Positions 36,908 to 45,981 of a stretch of DNA of 64,000 bases are shown in pieces. Source of the DNA: Acidobacteriota bacterium (GTDB taxonomy: Bacteria > Acidobacteriota > Blastocatellia > Pyrinomonadales > Pyrinomonadaceae); assembly GCA_019242475.1 (NCBI GenBank), contig JAFAVK010000055.1, forward strand, positions 62,001-126,000. Direction: 5' to 3'. The position numbers were made by a program, and so were the translations under genes. The notes beneath the pieces were generated by a model. It searched no databases. It was given only the letters and a program-made list of their open reading frames with translations, and was not told the DNA's origin. Every line of letters begins with the position of its first letter. Positions within the stretch are counted from its first letter, which is position 1.

Positions 36908-38317
36908 CGGGTGGGTCATCTCCTCCGGCTTGACGTACTCGTCGAACTGCTCGGCGGTGAGCAGCCCCAGCTCCACCGCCGACTCGCGCAGGTTGATGCC
37001 CTTCTTGTGCGCGTGCTTGGCGATCCTGGCGGCGTTGTCGTAGCCGATGTGCGGGTTCAAGGCCGTCACCAGCATGAGCGACTGGCGCAGGTTCTCTTCG
37101 ATGCGCGCGCGGTTCAGCCCCAGCCCTTCGATGCAGAAGTCCACGAAGCCGCGGCACGCGTCCTTCAAAAGCCGGATGGAGTGGAGCAGGTTGTGAATCA
37201 TCACGGGGTTGAAGACGTTCAGCTCGAAGTTGCCCTGCGAGCCCGCGAACCCGATGGCCGCGTCGTTCCCCAAGACCTGCACGGCGACCATCGTCAGAGC
37301 CTCCGACTGCGTCGGATTCACCTTCCCCGGCATGATGGAAGAGCCCGGCTCGTTCTCGGGGAGCACCAGCTCGCCGATCCCCGCCCGCGGCCCAGACCCC
37401 AGCCAGCGCACGTCGTTCGCAATCTTCATCAGCGAGCAGGCCAGCGTCTTCAAGGCGCCGCTCGCAAAGACCAGCTCGTCGTGCGCCGAGAGCGCCGCGA
37501 ACTTGTTCGGGTGCGGCTTGAACGGCAGCCCCGTCAGCTCCGCGATCTTCGCCGCGGCACGCTCGGCGAACTCCGGGTGCGAGTTCAAGCCCGTCCCCAC
37601 GGCCGTCCCGCCGATGGCAAGGTCGTAGAGCCCCGGCAGCACCGTCTCCAAACGCTCCACGTCCCTCTCCAACAGAGAGGCCCAGCCGCCGAACTCCTGC
37701 CCCACGGTCAGGGGCGTCGCGTCCTGCAAGTGCGTGCGGCCGATCTTGACCACGTCGGCGAACTCCCGCGCCTTCGCATCAATCGCGTCGCGCAGGCGCT
37801 GCACCTCTGGGATGAGCTTCTGCATCTGCTCGGCCGCGGCGATGTGCATGGCCGTGGGGAAGGTGTCGTTCGAGGACTGCGACATGTTCACGTCGTCGTT
37901 CGGGTGGACGGGCTTCTTCGAGCCCAGCACGCCCCCTGCGATTTCGATGGCGCGGTTCGAGATGACCTCGTTCGCGTTCATGTTCGTCTGCGTCCCCGAA
38001 CCCGTCTGCCACACGCGCAGGGGGAAGTGCTCGTCCAGCTTCCCTTCGATCACCTCGTCGGCCGCCCGCTCAATCAGGCGCGCCTTCTCCGAGGGCAGCT
38101 TCCCCAACTCTTCGTTCACCAGCGCCGCGGCCTTCTTGAGCACGCCCAGCGCCCTCACCATCTCCCGCGGCATCACGTCGAACCCGATGTTGAAGTGGTG
38201 CAGCGAGCGCTCCGTCTGTGCCCCCCAGTACCTGTCCGCACGCACCTCGATCTCGCCCATCGAGTCCGACTCGACCCGCGTCTTCGCCGCCCTCTGCTCC
38301 GCCGCTTCCTTCGTCAT
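36905..38317 (-). CDS. fumC: Class II fumarate hydratase
   Basis: 470 residues, homotetramer of the TCA cycle, fumarate to malate. Signature '[15 protein letters not shown]', catalytic region '[20 protein letters not shown]' and '[19 protein letters not shown]' are intact. I start at '[10 protein letters not shown]', with AAGGATG about 9 nt upstream. An alternative ATG four codons earlier has a weaker site. Confidence 0.96.
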   Translation of the reverse strand: MTKEAAEQRAAKTRVESDSMGEIEVRADRYWGAQTERSLHHFNIGFDVMPREMVRALGVLKKAAALVNEELGKLPSEKARLIERAADEVIEGKLDEHFPLRVWQTGSGTQTNMNANEVISNRAIEIAGGVLGSKKPVHPNDDVNMSQSSNDTFPTAMHIAAAEQMQKLIPEVQRLRDAIDAKAREFADVVKIGRTHLQDATPLTVGQEFGGWASLLERDVERLETVLPGLYDLAIGGTAVGTGLNSHPEFAERAAAKIAELTGLPFKPHPNKFAALSAHDELVFASGALKTLACSLMKIANDVRWLGSGPRAGIGELVLPENEPGSSIMPGKVNPTQSEALTMVAVQVLGNDAAIGFAGSQGNFELNVFNPVMIHNLLHSIRLLKDACRGFVDFCIEGLGLNRARIEENLRQSLMLVTALNPHIGYDNAARIAKHAHKKGINLRESAVELGLLTAEQFDEYVKPEEMTHP

Positions 38318-38483
38318 AAGAGGGTTCATCCTTCGATAAAGTAAGAGAGCTTGACGCCCCGATTTTACACCCGCCGCCCGCCCGAGGCACACGAAAGGGG
38401 CGCCAATCCGGCGTCCCTTTCACTGAACCCTGCGCTTCCGGCTTCGACCTGCGCCGCGGCCCCTTAAGCTCCGAAGCCGTCTC

Positions 38484-40955
38484 CTAGTCCCGAAGGCTCT
38501 CGAGCCATTCGAGGTTGTGCTCCGCCGCCTTTTCAAACTTCTCGAACTTCCCGTGCTTTATCCGCTGCTCCTCGAAGGTCTTCTTCGCCTCCTGCAACTC
38601 GGCCAACGCCCGCGCCCGCCAGTCCTCGACGCCTGCGCCCGCCAGCCCCTCGACGGCCAGCGTCACCCCGAGGTTGTTGCAGGCGATGGCGCGGCCGCAT
38701 TCATCGCGGAACGCCTGCTTGAGTCTCTTCGCCGCCTCGAAGTAGCCGCGCGCCTGCTCGCCGAGCCGCTTCGCCGCCTTGAGGGCGCCCTCGTCACGCC
38801 GGTACTTTGCGCGGTAGTACGCGCAGACGCCCAGCTCGAACGAGACCACCGAGAGCACGACCAGCTTCCCCTTCTCCTCGCGCAGCAGCTCCTCGGGCGG
38901 GGGCGGCTCGAAGCTGATGAGGTCGGCGTGCGAGGCGACGCCCTCCATGCGGAGATTCGCCGGAATGCTTTTGTAGTGCTTGCGCGCCTCCTCCCGGTGC
39001 TCGTGCCGGTGGTTGATCTCGATGAGCAGCGGCGCGCGCCAGCCCTTCCGGAGGAGACTGCTCTCGGCCTCGCGCTCGGCCGCGACGACCGACCGCTTCC
39101 AGACGACGAGGGTATTGACGTAGTTCAGCGTCACGGCGAACAGCTCCAGCACCGTGTCCCAATCCTTCCGCTCGGCCGAGAGCTTCATCGCCGCGACGAC
39201 GTTGCTCCGCTCGGCCTGGACGGCGCCCGGGTCTTTGCACCCGGCCCAGTCGAACTTGTTGGCGTGCCACCTGAAATGCTCGACGAAACGGGACTTGAAG
39301 CCGCCCGCGCGCGGCTGCTTGGGGAGGGTGGCGCGCGCCAGTCTGCGCGTCAGGGTTTCGAGGGCGAGGCGGCAGCCCTGCTCCTCGTCCTGCGGGAGCT
39401 GCCCCGCGCACGGCTCCCGCCCCGCGACCTCGGGCTTCCGGCTTTCGACCTTGAGGAGCGAGAACAGGTTGAGGTTCGCCACCGCCTTGTAGAGCCGGTT
39501 CATGCCGCGCCGGGTCGCGGGGTCGTGCGGGCGCCGGTCGTCCGGCTCTTCGCCCGGCTTCGGGGGCGGGATGAAGCCGGCGACGCGCGCCAGCGGCCTG
39601 TGGGCGGCGTTCGGCGTGAAGAGCGAGAGGGCGAGCAGCACGGCGCGGTCGTCGGCTTCGAGGTGGCGTTCGAAGGCGCGGTTGAAGGCGCGGTCGGCCG
39701 CCTCGCCCTCGCCGCGCATCAACTCCTCGAAGACCCCCTCCGTCCCCGTCGCGAGGTCGATCTGCGGCACGATCAGACGCATGGCGAGCGGGTTGCCGTC
39801 CGCCGCGTCGTAGACGCACTCGCACACCTCGTCGGTGAAGATGTGCTTGTGCTTCACCTCGCGCAGCAGCCGCTTGAGCAGCTCGGCCTCCTCGGCGGGG
39901 CGCATCGGGAGGACGAAGACGTTGTGCACGTCGAGCCGCGTGATCCGCGCCTGCGAGACGAACAGGGCGGGGCACGGGGCCTGCTCCTGGAACCAGCGTT
40001 CGATCTGGCGCCGCTCGGCGGGCTCGGCCGCCTCGTAGCCGTCGATGACGACGAGGGACGGCCCGCGTTTGAGCAGCTCGGCCACGGCCTTTTCGGCCTC
40101 CGCCTCCTTCCGCGCGTAGCCGGGGCGCGCGCACTCCTCGGGGCCGCCGAGCTTGAGGACGACGTCTTCGAGCAGCGAGGAGAGCATGTACTGCTCGCGT
40201 CCCGCCGCGTTGCTCCACACGACGCGCTCGGCGTAGAGCTTCTCCAGCTGGCGCGCGGCCTCGGCCGCGAGCGTGGTCTTCCCGACGCCGCCCGCCCCCG
40301 AGAGCAGGACGTAACCTTTGCGGCCCGGCGCCAGCCTCTCGACGAGGTGGCTGACGATGTCGCGCGCTTCCTGATCCTGGCGCGGGACGACCCCCGAGGA
40401 GGGCTCATCCGGGATGCGCACGCGCCACGCTTCGGGCGGGTCGGCCTCGGGCTCCGCCGCAGGCTTCCCGTCCTCGGGCGGCGCGTCGTCGGGGAGGTCG
40501 GCCGCCGTGCTCGCGACGCCGGCGGCGACTTCCGCGTAAGCGGTGTCCTTGTCCCTCCAGGCCGTGATGAACTTGAGTTTGTGGGGAAGCGCGTGCAGCG
40601 CCCCGAGCGTGCCCTCGCCGAACTTCACCTCTGTCCAGAGGGTGCTCTTGACCAGCACGGGGATGACGACGGCCTCGCCGCGCGCGTGCCGCTCGGCGGC
40701 GCGCTTGAGTTCGACCGTCTCGACGTACTCGGAGCCGATGAAGTCTGGGCTGATGAGCAGCAGGATGATGCGCGAGGCGTCGAGGTTCCTGACGATCTTC
40801 TCGTCCCAGTGGCTGCCCGGCACGAGCAGGCCGTCGTGCCAGGTCGAGATGACGCCCTGCCGGACGAGCCCTCGCAGGTGAACCAGGAGCCGCTCCTTGT
40901 GCTCCTCATCTTTGTGCGAATACGAGACGAAGACGTTGGGAGGCTGTGAAGACAT
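38484..40955 (-). CDS. TIR - NB-ARC/STAND - helical-repeat protein
   Basis: 823 residues. TIR at about 6-145: 'NVFVSYSHKDEEHKERLLVH', 'GSHWDEKIVRNLDASRIILL', 'LISPDFIGSEYVETVELKRA'; the Glu in 'VEL' is in the catalytic position of NADase TIRs. The NB-ARC P-loop NTPase begins near 190 with 'SGVVPRQDQEARDIVSHL'. Walker A is 'LSGAGGVGKTTLAAEAA' near 220, Walker B 'LVVIDGYEAAEP', and sensor 'LFVSQARITRLD'. A winged-helix region follows. The C-terminus (about 560-823) is helical, without the sharp TPR repeats of its paralogue at 42580. Good start: GGAGGAA before the ATG. Function by analogy: a nucleotide-switch immune protein. Confidence 0.85.
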   Translation of the reverse strand: MSSQPPNVFVSYSHKDEEHKERLLVHLRGLVRQGVISTWHDGLLVPGSHWDEKIVRNLDASRIILLLISPDFIGSEYVETVELKRAAERHARGEAVVIPVLVKSTLWTEVKFGEGTLGALHALPHKLKFITAWRDKDTAYAEVAAGVASTAADLPDDAPPEDGKPAAEPEADPPEAWRVRIPDEPSSGVVPRQDQEARDIVSHLVERLAPGRKGYVLLSGAGGVGKTTLAAEAARQLEKLYAERVVWSNAAGREQYMLSSLLEDVVLKLGGPEECARPGYARKEAEAEKAVAELLKRGPSLVVIDGYEAAEPAERRQIERWFQEQAPCPALFVSQARITRLDVHNVFVLPMRPAEEAELLKRLLREVKHKHIFTDEVCECVYDAADGNPLAMRLIVPQIDLATGTEGVFEELMRGEGEAADRAFNRAFERHLEADDRAVLLALSLFTPNAAHRPLARVAGFIPPPKPGEEPDDRRPHDPATRRGMNRLYKAVANLNLFSLLKVESRKPEVAGREPCAGQLPQDEEQGCRLALETLTRRLARATLPKQPRAGGFKSRFVEHFRWHANKFDWAGCKDPGAVQAERSNVVAAMKLSAERKDWDTVLELFAVTLNYVNTLVVWKRSVVAAEREAESSLLRKGWRAPLLIEINHRHEHREEARKHYKSIPANLRMEGVASHADLISFEPPPPEELLREEKGKLVVLSVVSFELGVCAYYRAKYRRDEGALKAAKRLGEQARGYFEAAKRLKQAFRDECGRAIACNNLGVTLAVEGLAGAGVEDWRARALAELQEAKKTFEEQRIKHGKFEKFEKAAEHNLEWLESLRD

Positions 40956-41090
40956 CGCGTTCCTCCGCGCGGGCAGCCGCGTGCTCTGAGGGCGCCCCGG
41001 CGGCCCCGGGAGCGCGGCTCGGACGGTGTGTGTGGCCGCGCAAAGGATAGCACGCGGGGGGCGAGCCCCCCAGCGAAAATTTACCGCCGC

Positions 41091-41158
41091 TAAGCACACG
41101 AAGGGGGGCCGGTTCCGCGCCCCCTTCGCCTGTGCCTCGCGTTGACGTGCCGCCGCGC
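41091..41158. repeat. 68-bp direct repeat, copy 1 (left of hicBA)
   Basis: Begins 'taagcacacgaaggggg' and ends 'gacgtgccgccgcgc'. It is nearly identical to 41639-41707, differing only by a few bases in the hairpin loop. It contains a GC hairpin, gaagggg.../...ccccttc. Confidence 0.9.
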
Positions 41159-41175
41159 CGGCGCCGTTATTAGAG

Positions 41176-41382
41176 TTAAAGGTCGGCTTCAGTCAGGCCG
41201 GCCATCTTCAGCAGGTGACGGAGCAGCCCGGTCTTCAAAGCCTGATTGCCGTGGACGGGGACGGACAGCCGGACGTCGCTTCCGGCCCTGCCGTAAATGT
41301 GGTGACTGCCCTGCACGCGCAACAAAGACCAGCCGTGACGCTCAAGAACTTTAACGAACTGTTTGCCGGAGACCGACCTCAC
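41176..41382 (-). CDS. hicA: HicA toxin (mRNA interferase)
   Basis: 68 residues with a dsRNA-binding-like fold. The catalytic His and Gly are in 'LLRVQGSHHIYGR'. 'KQFVKVLERHGWSLL' and 'KTGLLRHLLKMAGLTEADL' are the usual flanks. It cleaves mRNA and is neutralised by HicB, whose gene is upstream and overlaps by 4 bp (ATGA). The order here is hicB then hicA, as in many such modules. Confidence 0.93.
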   Translation of the reverse strand: MRSVSGKQFVKVLERHGWSLLRVQGSHHIYGRAGSDVRLSVPVHGNQALKTGLLRHLLKMAGLTEADL

Positions 41383-41582
41383 ACCGCAATCTCCAGCACG
41401 CGGCCGTCTTCGGTAACTTGCGTCGGTAATACGTCAACAGACAGGCAGCCCTCGACGGCCTCGTATAAGTTTTTGAGCAGTTCCTCGAAGGTCTCGCCCT
41501 GCGTGGCGCAGCCGGGTATTGCCGGCACTTCCGCCCAGTAGCCGCCCTCTTCCGCCTCGTGAACTATGACCTTAATCTTCAT
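41379..41582 (-). CDS. hicB: HicB antitoxin
   Basis: 67 residues. It has the HicB-like 'EGGYWAEVPAIPGCATQGET' partial RNase H fold with 'LLKNLYEAVEGCL'. It is the short HicB form without a C-terminal helix-turn-helix, so DNA-binding autoregulation is unlikely. It overlaps hicA and lies between the two 68-bp direct repeats. Confidence 0.93.
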   Translation of the reverse strand: MKIKVIVHEAEEGGYWAEVPAIPGCATQGETFEELLKNLYEAVEGCLSVDVLPTQVTEDGRVLEIAV

Positions 41583-41638
41583 GCCGCGATTATACTTTCC
41601 GGCGGGTTATGAGGCGAGCATCTGAGGCGTGCCCACAA

Positions 41639-41707
41639 TAAGCACACGAAGGGGGCGCCGGTTCAGCGCCCCCTTCGCCTGTGCCTCGCGTTGACGTGCC
41701 GCCGCGC
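41639..41707. repeat. 69-bp direct repeat, copy 2 (right of hicBA)
   Basis: Nearly identical to 41091-41158 in the same orientation. Together they bracket hicBA exactly. This copy adjoins the stop codon of the 41709-42083 gene, so it may be the original terminator of that gene. Confidence 0.9.
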
Positions 41708-41708
41708 A

Positions 41709-42083
41709 CTAACTACCCGTCCCGCCTCCCGTCTTCTTCCTGCGCTGCGGCGCCTTCCGCTCCGAAGTCTTCTTCAGGTTCAGCGCCTGCACCTCGTTCG
41801 AGTCCGGCCCGAACTGTGCTATCACCTGATCCTTCACGCGCAGCATCAGGTTATGAAACGCCCACTCCTTCGCCACGGCGTTGTCGCGCGCCGTGTCCAG
41901 CGCCGCCTGCTGCTGCGCCTCCTCCGTCCGCGCGCTCAGCATCAACCCGTGCGCCGTATTGACCGCCTGTAGCGAGTACGCCTGATTCGCAGGCTCGTAC
42001 AGCGCCATCGCCTGCAAAGACGCGAACCCGCTCTCGTCCTCCGCGATCTGCGCGGGTCTCAAACGCTTCGTCTCATTTGCCAT
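41709..42083 (-). CDS. Small conserved-looking protein of unknown function
   Basis: 124 residues, helical in composition: 'SGFASLQAMALYEPANQAYS', then 'EEAQQQAALDTARDNAVAKE', then a Lys/Arg/Gly tail. No family recognised. An acceptable GGAG lies before the ATG. Its upstream region is occupied by the 21-bp repeat array B. Confidence 0.65.
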   Translation of the reverse strand: MANETKRLRPAQIAEDESGFASLQAMALYEPANQAYSLQAVNTAHGLMLSARTEEAQQQAALDTARDNAVAKEWAFHNLMLRVKDQVIAQFGPDSNEVQALNLKKTSERKAPQRRKKTGGGTGS

Positions 42084-42206
42084 GTTGTTGCTCCTTTTGT
42101 GAGAAAAACTGAAAAGAGGTTGCGAGGCGACCGCATCTTACGCCCACTCCCAACCCCTTGCAACAACAAAATTCGCCCCCCGCGCAAAGCCTTCCCCACC
42201 GCCCGC

Positions 42207-42500
42207 CACGCCAAAACACCCCGCCGCAACGCCATTACATCACGACGTAACGCCATTACACCGCCCCGCAACGCCATTACACGCCGACGTAATGCCATTA
42301 CGCGCCGGTGTAACGCCATTACACTGCGACGTAATGCCATTACACCGCGACGTAATGGCATTACGGCGGGACGTAACGCGATTACGTCGCCTCGCAACGC
42401 CATTACACCGCGACGTAATACGATTACGCCGCCCCGCAACGCCATTACGCCGCGGTGTAATGGCGTTACACCGCGGCGTAATAGCATCCCGCCCGCCGGA
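42207..42500. repeat. 21-bp tandem array B (13-14 units)
   Basis: Thirteen units of exactly 21 bp, starting at 42228, 42249, 42270 and so on to 42480, plus a weaker unit before. Consensus AACGCCATTACACCGCGACGT. The core GTAATGCCATTAC is a near-palindrome across unit borders. As in array A, the units vary in sequence but not length, and both start AAC or AAT. The rest of 42084-42579 is GC-rich filler with no gene I can support. Confidence 0.9.
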
Positions 42501-42579
42501 AATACCCTCCCCACGCCTCAAAAAGCCCCTCCCGGCCAGCGGAAAACCAACCCCCTAACCCGACAACCCCCGACCTCCC

Positions 42580-45117
42580 TCACGAACTCTCACCCTCCAC
42601 TCTCGCCAAACTCTCCCGCGCAATCTCCGCATTCGGCGAGCCGAGCCTCTCAAAGATACTCAGCGACTCACGAAACAACCGCGCCGCGCCCTCCTTATCA
42701 CCTTCATCCTCCGCAAGAATCGCTAGATTGTTCAGGGAGACGGCGACGCTGCTTTGGTCGCCGAGCCTCTTCGCAATCTCAAGACTCTCGCCATAGAGGC
42801 GCGCAGCCTCTTCGAGTTCGCCTTGTTTCTGCGCGAGGACTGCTAACCCCTGTAGGGAGATGGCGACGCCGTCTTGGTTGCCAATCCTCTTATCGATCTC
42901 AAGGCTCTCTTCGTAGAGGCGGCGCGCTTCTTCGAATTCGCCTTGCTCCTCCGCGAGACTACCCAACTGGTGCAGGGTGCTGGCGATGCTGACTTGGTCG
43001 CCGAGCTTCTTTTTGATTTCAAGACTCTCGTCGTAGAGGCGGCGTGCCTCTTCAAGTTCACCTCGAACCTGCGCGAGCCCGCCTAACAGGTGCAGGCTGC
43101 CGGCGACGCCATCCTGGTCGCCGAGCTTCTTTCTGATTTCAAGACTCTCGTCGTAGAGGCGGCGCGCCTCTTCAAGTTCACCTCGATCCTGCGCGAGCCC
43201 GCCCAACTGATGTAGGGAGATGGCGATGTTGCCCTGGTCGCCGAGCCTCTTAATGATCTCATGGCTCTCGTCAAAGAGGCGGCGCGCTTCAGCAAGCTCT
43301 CCGCGGCTCTTATACATTGCGGCTAAATTGTGCGAGAGACGTGCAATCTCAGCTTCATCCTGTAAAGAATGTGCTGCCTGAAGCGCCTGCTCACCGAGCT
43401 TTACTGCTTCACCCCAGTAGCCGCGCACGCACAGCATTCCTACGTTGGCCCTCGCCAGAGTGTACGCCATTAGCATGACGCGCTCCCGGTATCCGGAAGT
43501 GAATGCCACCTCGGACGCGCCCAGCAGGTTATCCTTCTCCCCTTCCAGCACGTCGAAGTTTTCGGCCGACGATTCTTTGCGCTCTACGGCGTAGCGGAGG
43601 AAGTAGGCGACGAAGCGGCGGCGGAACTCGTCGGCGCGCGGGTCTTTCGACAGGCGGGCGGCAGCCAGCGTGCGCGTCAAGCCTTCGACGGCGAGGCGGC
43701 GGTTGCCGTCCACGCCCTTGACCAGCCACAGCCGGCGGAGGTTGCTGACCGCCTCGCGCACGCGCCCCGCGTCGTCGAACCCCGCCACCGCCGCGAGCGC
43801 TTCCGGCGTGGCGCTCGGCGCGAAGAGCGAGAGGGCGAGCAGCGCGGCGCGGCCGTCCTCGCCCAGCAGCGGCAGCTCGAAAGAGCGGTCGAAGATGCGT
43901 TCGGCGGCGTCGCCCTCGCCGTGCTGCAACTCTTCAAACACCGCGCCCGGCTCCTGCGCCAAATCTATCTGCCCGACGACCCACTGCATGACGAACGGGT
44001 TGGCCTCCGCGATCTGGTAGATGCGCTCGCGCACCTCGGGCGTGAAAAGCTCCGGGCCTTGCGTCTGCCCGGCCAGCCTCTCCGAAAACTCCGCGGCCTC
44101 TTCGCGCGACATCGCGGAGACGGGGACGAAGACCGTCTCAGGCACCCTGATGCGGGAGGTGAAGAGTGCGGAGCACTGAGTCCGCTTGAACCACGCCTCG
44201 ATGCCCTTCCGCTCGGCCTCCGTGACCGTCTCGTAGTTGTCGAGCACGACCAGCGCGCCTGCGACGAGCGCGCGCACCTGCTCTTGCTTCTCCGCGGGCG
44301 CGAGCGTGCGCAAGTCTGCGCGCCCGAGTTGGGTGGCGATGTCGTCCAGCAGAGAGGGGAGAGAGAAGTCCGCGCGGCCGTCGGCGCTGCTCCAGGTGAC
44401 GCGGCCCCCGTACGCCTCCTGCAAGGCGCGCGCGGCCTCGGCGGCGAGCGTCGTCTTGCCGATGCCGCCCGGCCCCGAGAGCGTCACAAGCTGCTCGCGC
44501 CCCGGCGCGAGTTCTTCCCGCAGACGCCCGACGATGTCGCGCCCCTGCGCGTCGCGCCGCGCGACGAAGCCGATGACGGGCGGGCGCGGGATGAAAGACG
44601 GCGTCGGCGCTCTCTCCGGCTCGTCGTGAGGTTCGACCGGCTCTTCGCGGGCGGAGAGCAGTTCTTCGACGGCCCGGCGGATGCCCGCGGCCACGTCGGC
44701 GAACGCCTTGTCGCGGTCGTCCCAGTCTTTGACCGGCCGTGCGTCTTTGGGCAGCGCTTGCAGTTTGCCGAAGGGGGCGCTCTGCCAGTCGTCGGTGAAG
44801 CGCAGGATGACGGGGATGACGCGCGCCTCGCCCGCCTCGTGCCTCCGCATGGCGCACTCGACCTCGATGTCGTAGCAGTAATCGGAGGCGACGAAGTCGG
44901 GACTGATGAGGAGAAGGATAACGTCGGCCGATTCAAGGTGCTTGTCTATCTGCCTGTCCCACTCCTGGCCGGGGATGATGCGCCGGTCGCTCCACTGCCG
45001 CACGACGCCCTTGCGTCTGAGCATGACCAAGCTCGTCTCAAGCTGTGCGCGCAGCTCGTCGTCCCTGTGCGAGTAGGAGACGAAGAGTTCGACGGGTCGG
45101 GCGGACTGAGGTGCCAC
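42580..45117 (-). CDS. TIR - NB-ARC - TPR protein
   Basis: 845 residues. TIR at about 8-145 ('VELFVSYSHRDDELRAQLET', 'VILLLISPDFVASDYCYDIE'; the Glu in 'YDIE' is in the catalytic position). NB-ARC NTPase from about 185: Walker A 'LSGPGGIGKTTLAAEAA' near 215, Walker B 'ALVVLDNYETV', 'LFTSRIRVPETVFVPVSAMS' as sensor. A winged-helix region precedes at least six TPR-type repeats of exactly 40 residues (about 570-840) such as 'GELEEARRLYDESLEIRKKL'. Their near identity at DNA level (120-bp units) suggests recent expansion. A candidate immune NLR-like protein whose TPR tail would bind the trigger. Confidence 0.9.
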   Translation of the reverse strand: MAPQSARPVELFVSYSHRDDELRAQLETSLVMLRRKGVVRQWSDRRIIPGQEWDRQIDKHLESADVILLLISPDFVASDYCYDIEVECAMRRHEAGEARVIPVILRFTDDWQSAPFGKLQALPKDARPVKDWDDRDKAFADVAAGIRRAVEELLSAREEPVEPHDEPERAPTPSFIPRPPVIGFVARRDAQGRDIVGRLREELAPGREQLVTLSGPGGIGKTTLAAEAARALQEAYGGRVTWSSADGRADFSLPSLLDDIATQLGRADLRTLAPAEKQEQVRALVAGALVVLDNYETVTEAERKGIEAWFKRTQCSALFTSRIRVPETVFVPVSAMSREEAAEFSERLAGQTQGPELFTPEVRERIYQIAEANPFVMQWVVGQIDLAQEPGAVFEELQHGEGDAAERIFDRSFELPLLGEDGRAALLALSLFAPSATPEALAAVAGFDDAGRVREAVSNLRRLWLVKGVDGNRRLAVEGLTRTLAAARLSKDPRADEFRRRFVAYFLRYAVERKESSAENFDVLEGEKDNLLGASEVAFTSGYRERVMLMAYTLARANVGMLCVRGYWGEAVKLGEQALQAAHSLQDEAEIARLSHNLAAMYKSRGELAEARRLFDESHEIIKRLGDQGNIAISLHQLGGLAQDRGELEEARRLYDESLEIRKKLGDQDGVAGSLHLLGGLAQVRGELEEARRLYDESLEIKKKLGDQVSIASTLHQLGSLAEEQGEFEEARRLYEESLEIDKRIGNQDGVAISLQGLAVLAQKQGELEEAARLYGESLEIAKRLGDQSSVAVSLNNLAILAEDEGDKEGAARLFRESLSIFERLGSPNAEIARESLARVEGESS

Positions 45118-45201
45118 GGGTAGCGTGCTCCTTTAAGAGTCTGCGGCGAATATAGCAGAGGCGCGGCGGACTGCCGCGGAAAAGTAGGGGGCGGAGGGGC
45201 T

Positions 45202-45963
45202 TTAACCGGCGAGCGGGCCGCGGTCGATTTTGGACATGGGGATGGCGCACTCCATGACCACTTTGAGGGCGAGGCAGGGGTCGATGGCTCCCTTCGCCTG
45301 GAGCATGATCTCCTGGATGGCGAGGCCGAGCAGGACGGGCCAGTGCTCCGGGGCGGGGCAGAACTTCGAGGCGAGGCGGAAGACCTCGGGCCAGAAGGCT
45401 TCGACGTAGTTGCGCGGCGTGTCGTGCAACGGGTGCTCCGGGGGCAGGCGCGGGAGGCCGAACTCCGGCGAGCCCACGGTCGCGGCGGCGTGCGCGAATA
45501 CGTCGTCCGGGTCGGGAATGTCCCGGCACCCGGTCACCTGCGCCCCGCCGGCGGCGATGCTCCACACGGAGTGCTGATCCTCCGCGAGCGGCCTGTTGAG
45601 GTCGTCACCGAAGAAGTAGACCTTGCCGTCGGTACATTCGGCGCATACGAAGAGAGCCCTCTCGTCGAGCCCTTGCGCACGCGCACGGGCGCGGACGCTC
45701 GCCTGGCAGGCGTAGCCGGCGAGGGAGCCGAGAGCGCCGAGGATCGACTCGACGTGAATGCCGCGCTCGGTCTTCATCGCCGCCATCATGCGTTCCGCCA
45801 CCTCCTTGCCGCCGACCTTCGCGCCGATGAGCGGGTCTTTGCCGGACATCTCGGCGATCCTCTGGACGAGTTCCGCCTCCCAGCGTTCGGGGTCGGCCGC
45901 CCTCAGTTCCGACGCCGACGGCACTGGCTCGCTCTTCAAGCGGCCGAATAGCTTCTTGAACAT
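45202..45963 (-). CDS. Protein of unknown function
   Basis: 253 residues, cytoplasmic by composition. It opens 'MFKKLFGRLKSEPVPSASEL'. It contains 'ALFVCAECTDGKVYFFGDDL' and several single Cys, but no classic zinc pattern. The second half is Pro- and Trp-rich then helical ('PVLLGLAIQEIMLQAKGAID'). I recognise no family. GAGGGTGG before the ATG. It lies 84 bp upstream-side of the TIR-TPR gene on the same strand and could be co-transcribed with it. Confidence 0.65.
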   Translation of the reverse strand: MFKKLFGRLKSEPVPSASELRAADPERWEAELVQRIAEMSGKDPLIGAKVGGKEVAERMMAAMKTERGIHVESILGALGSLAGYACQASVRARARAQGLDERALFVCAECTDGKVYFFGDDLNRPLAEDQHSVWSIAAGGAQVTGCRDIPDPDDVFAHAAATVGSPEFGLPRLPPEHPLHDTPRNYVEAFWPEVFRLASKFCPAPEHWPVLLGLAIQEIMLQAKGAIDPCLALKVVMECAIPMSKIDRGPLAG

Positions 45964-45981
45964 GTTCCACCCTCGGCGCCG

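Noticed and set aside
42059..42514. Open frames on both strands across array B coding heptapeptide repeats such as MALRRGV
   Set aside because: A 21-bp period keeps any stop-free frame open on both strands. There is no ribosome site, and the frame overlaps a better-supported gene at one end.
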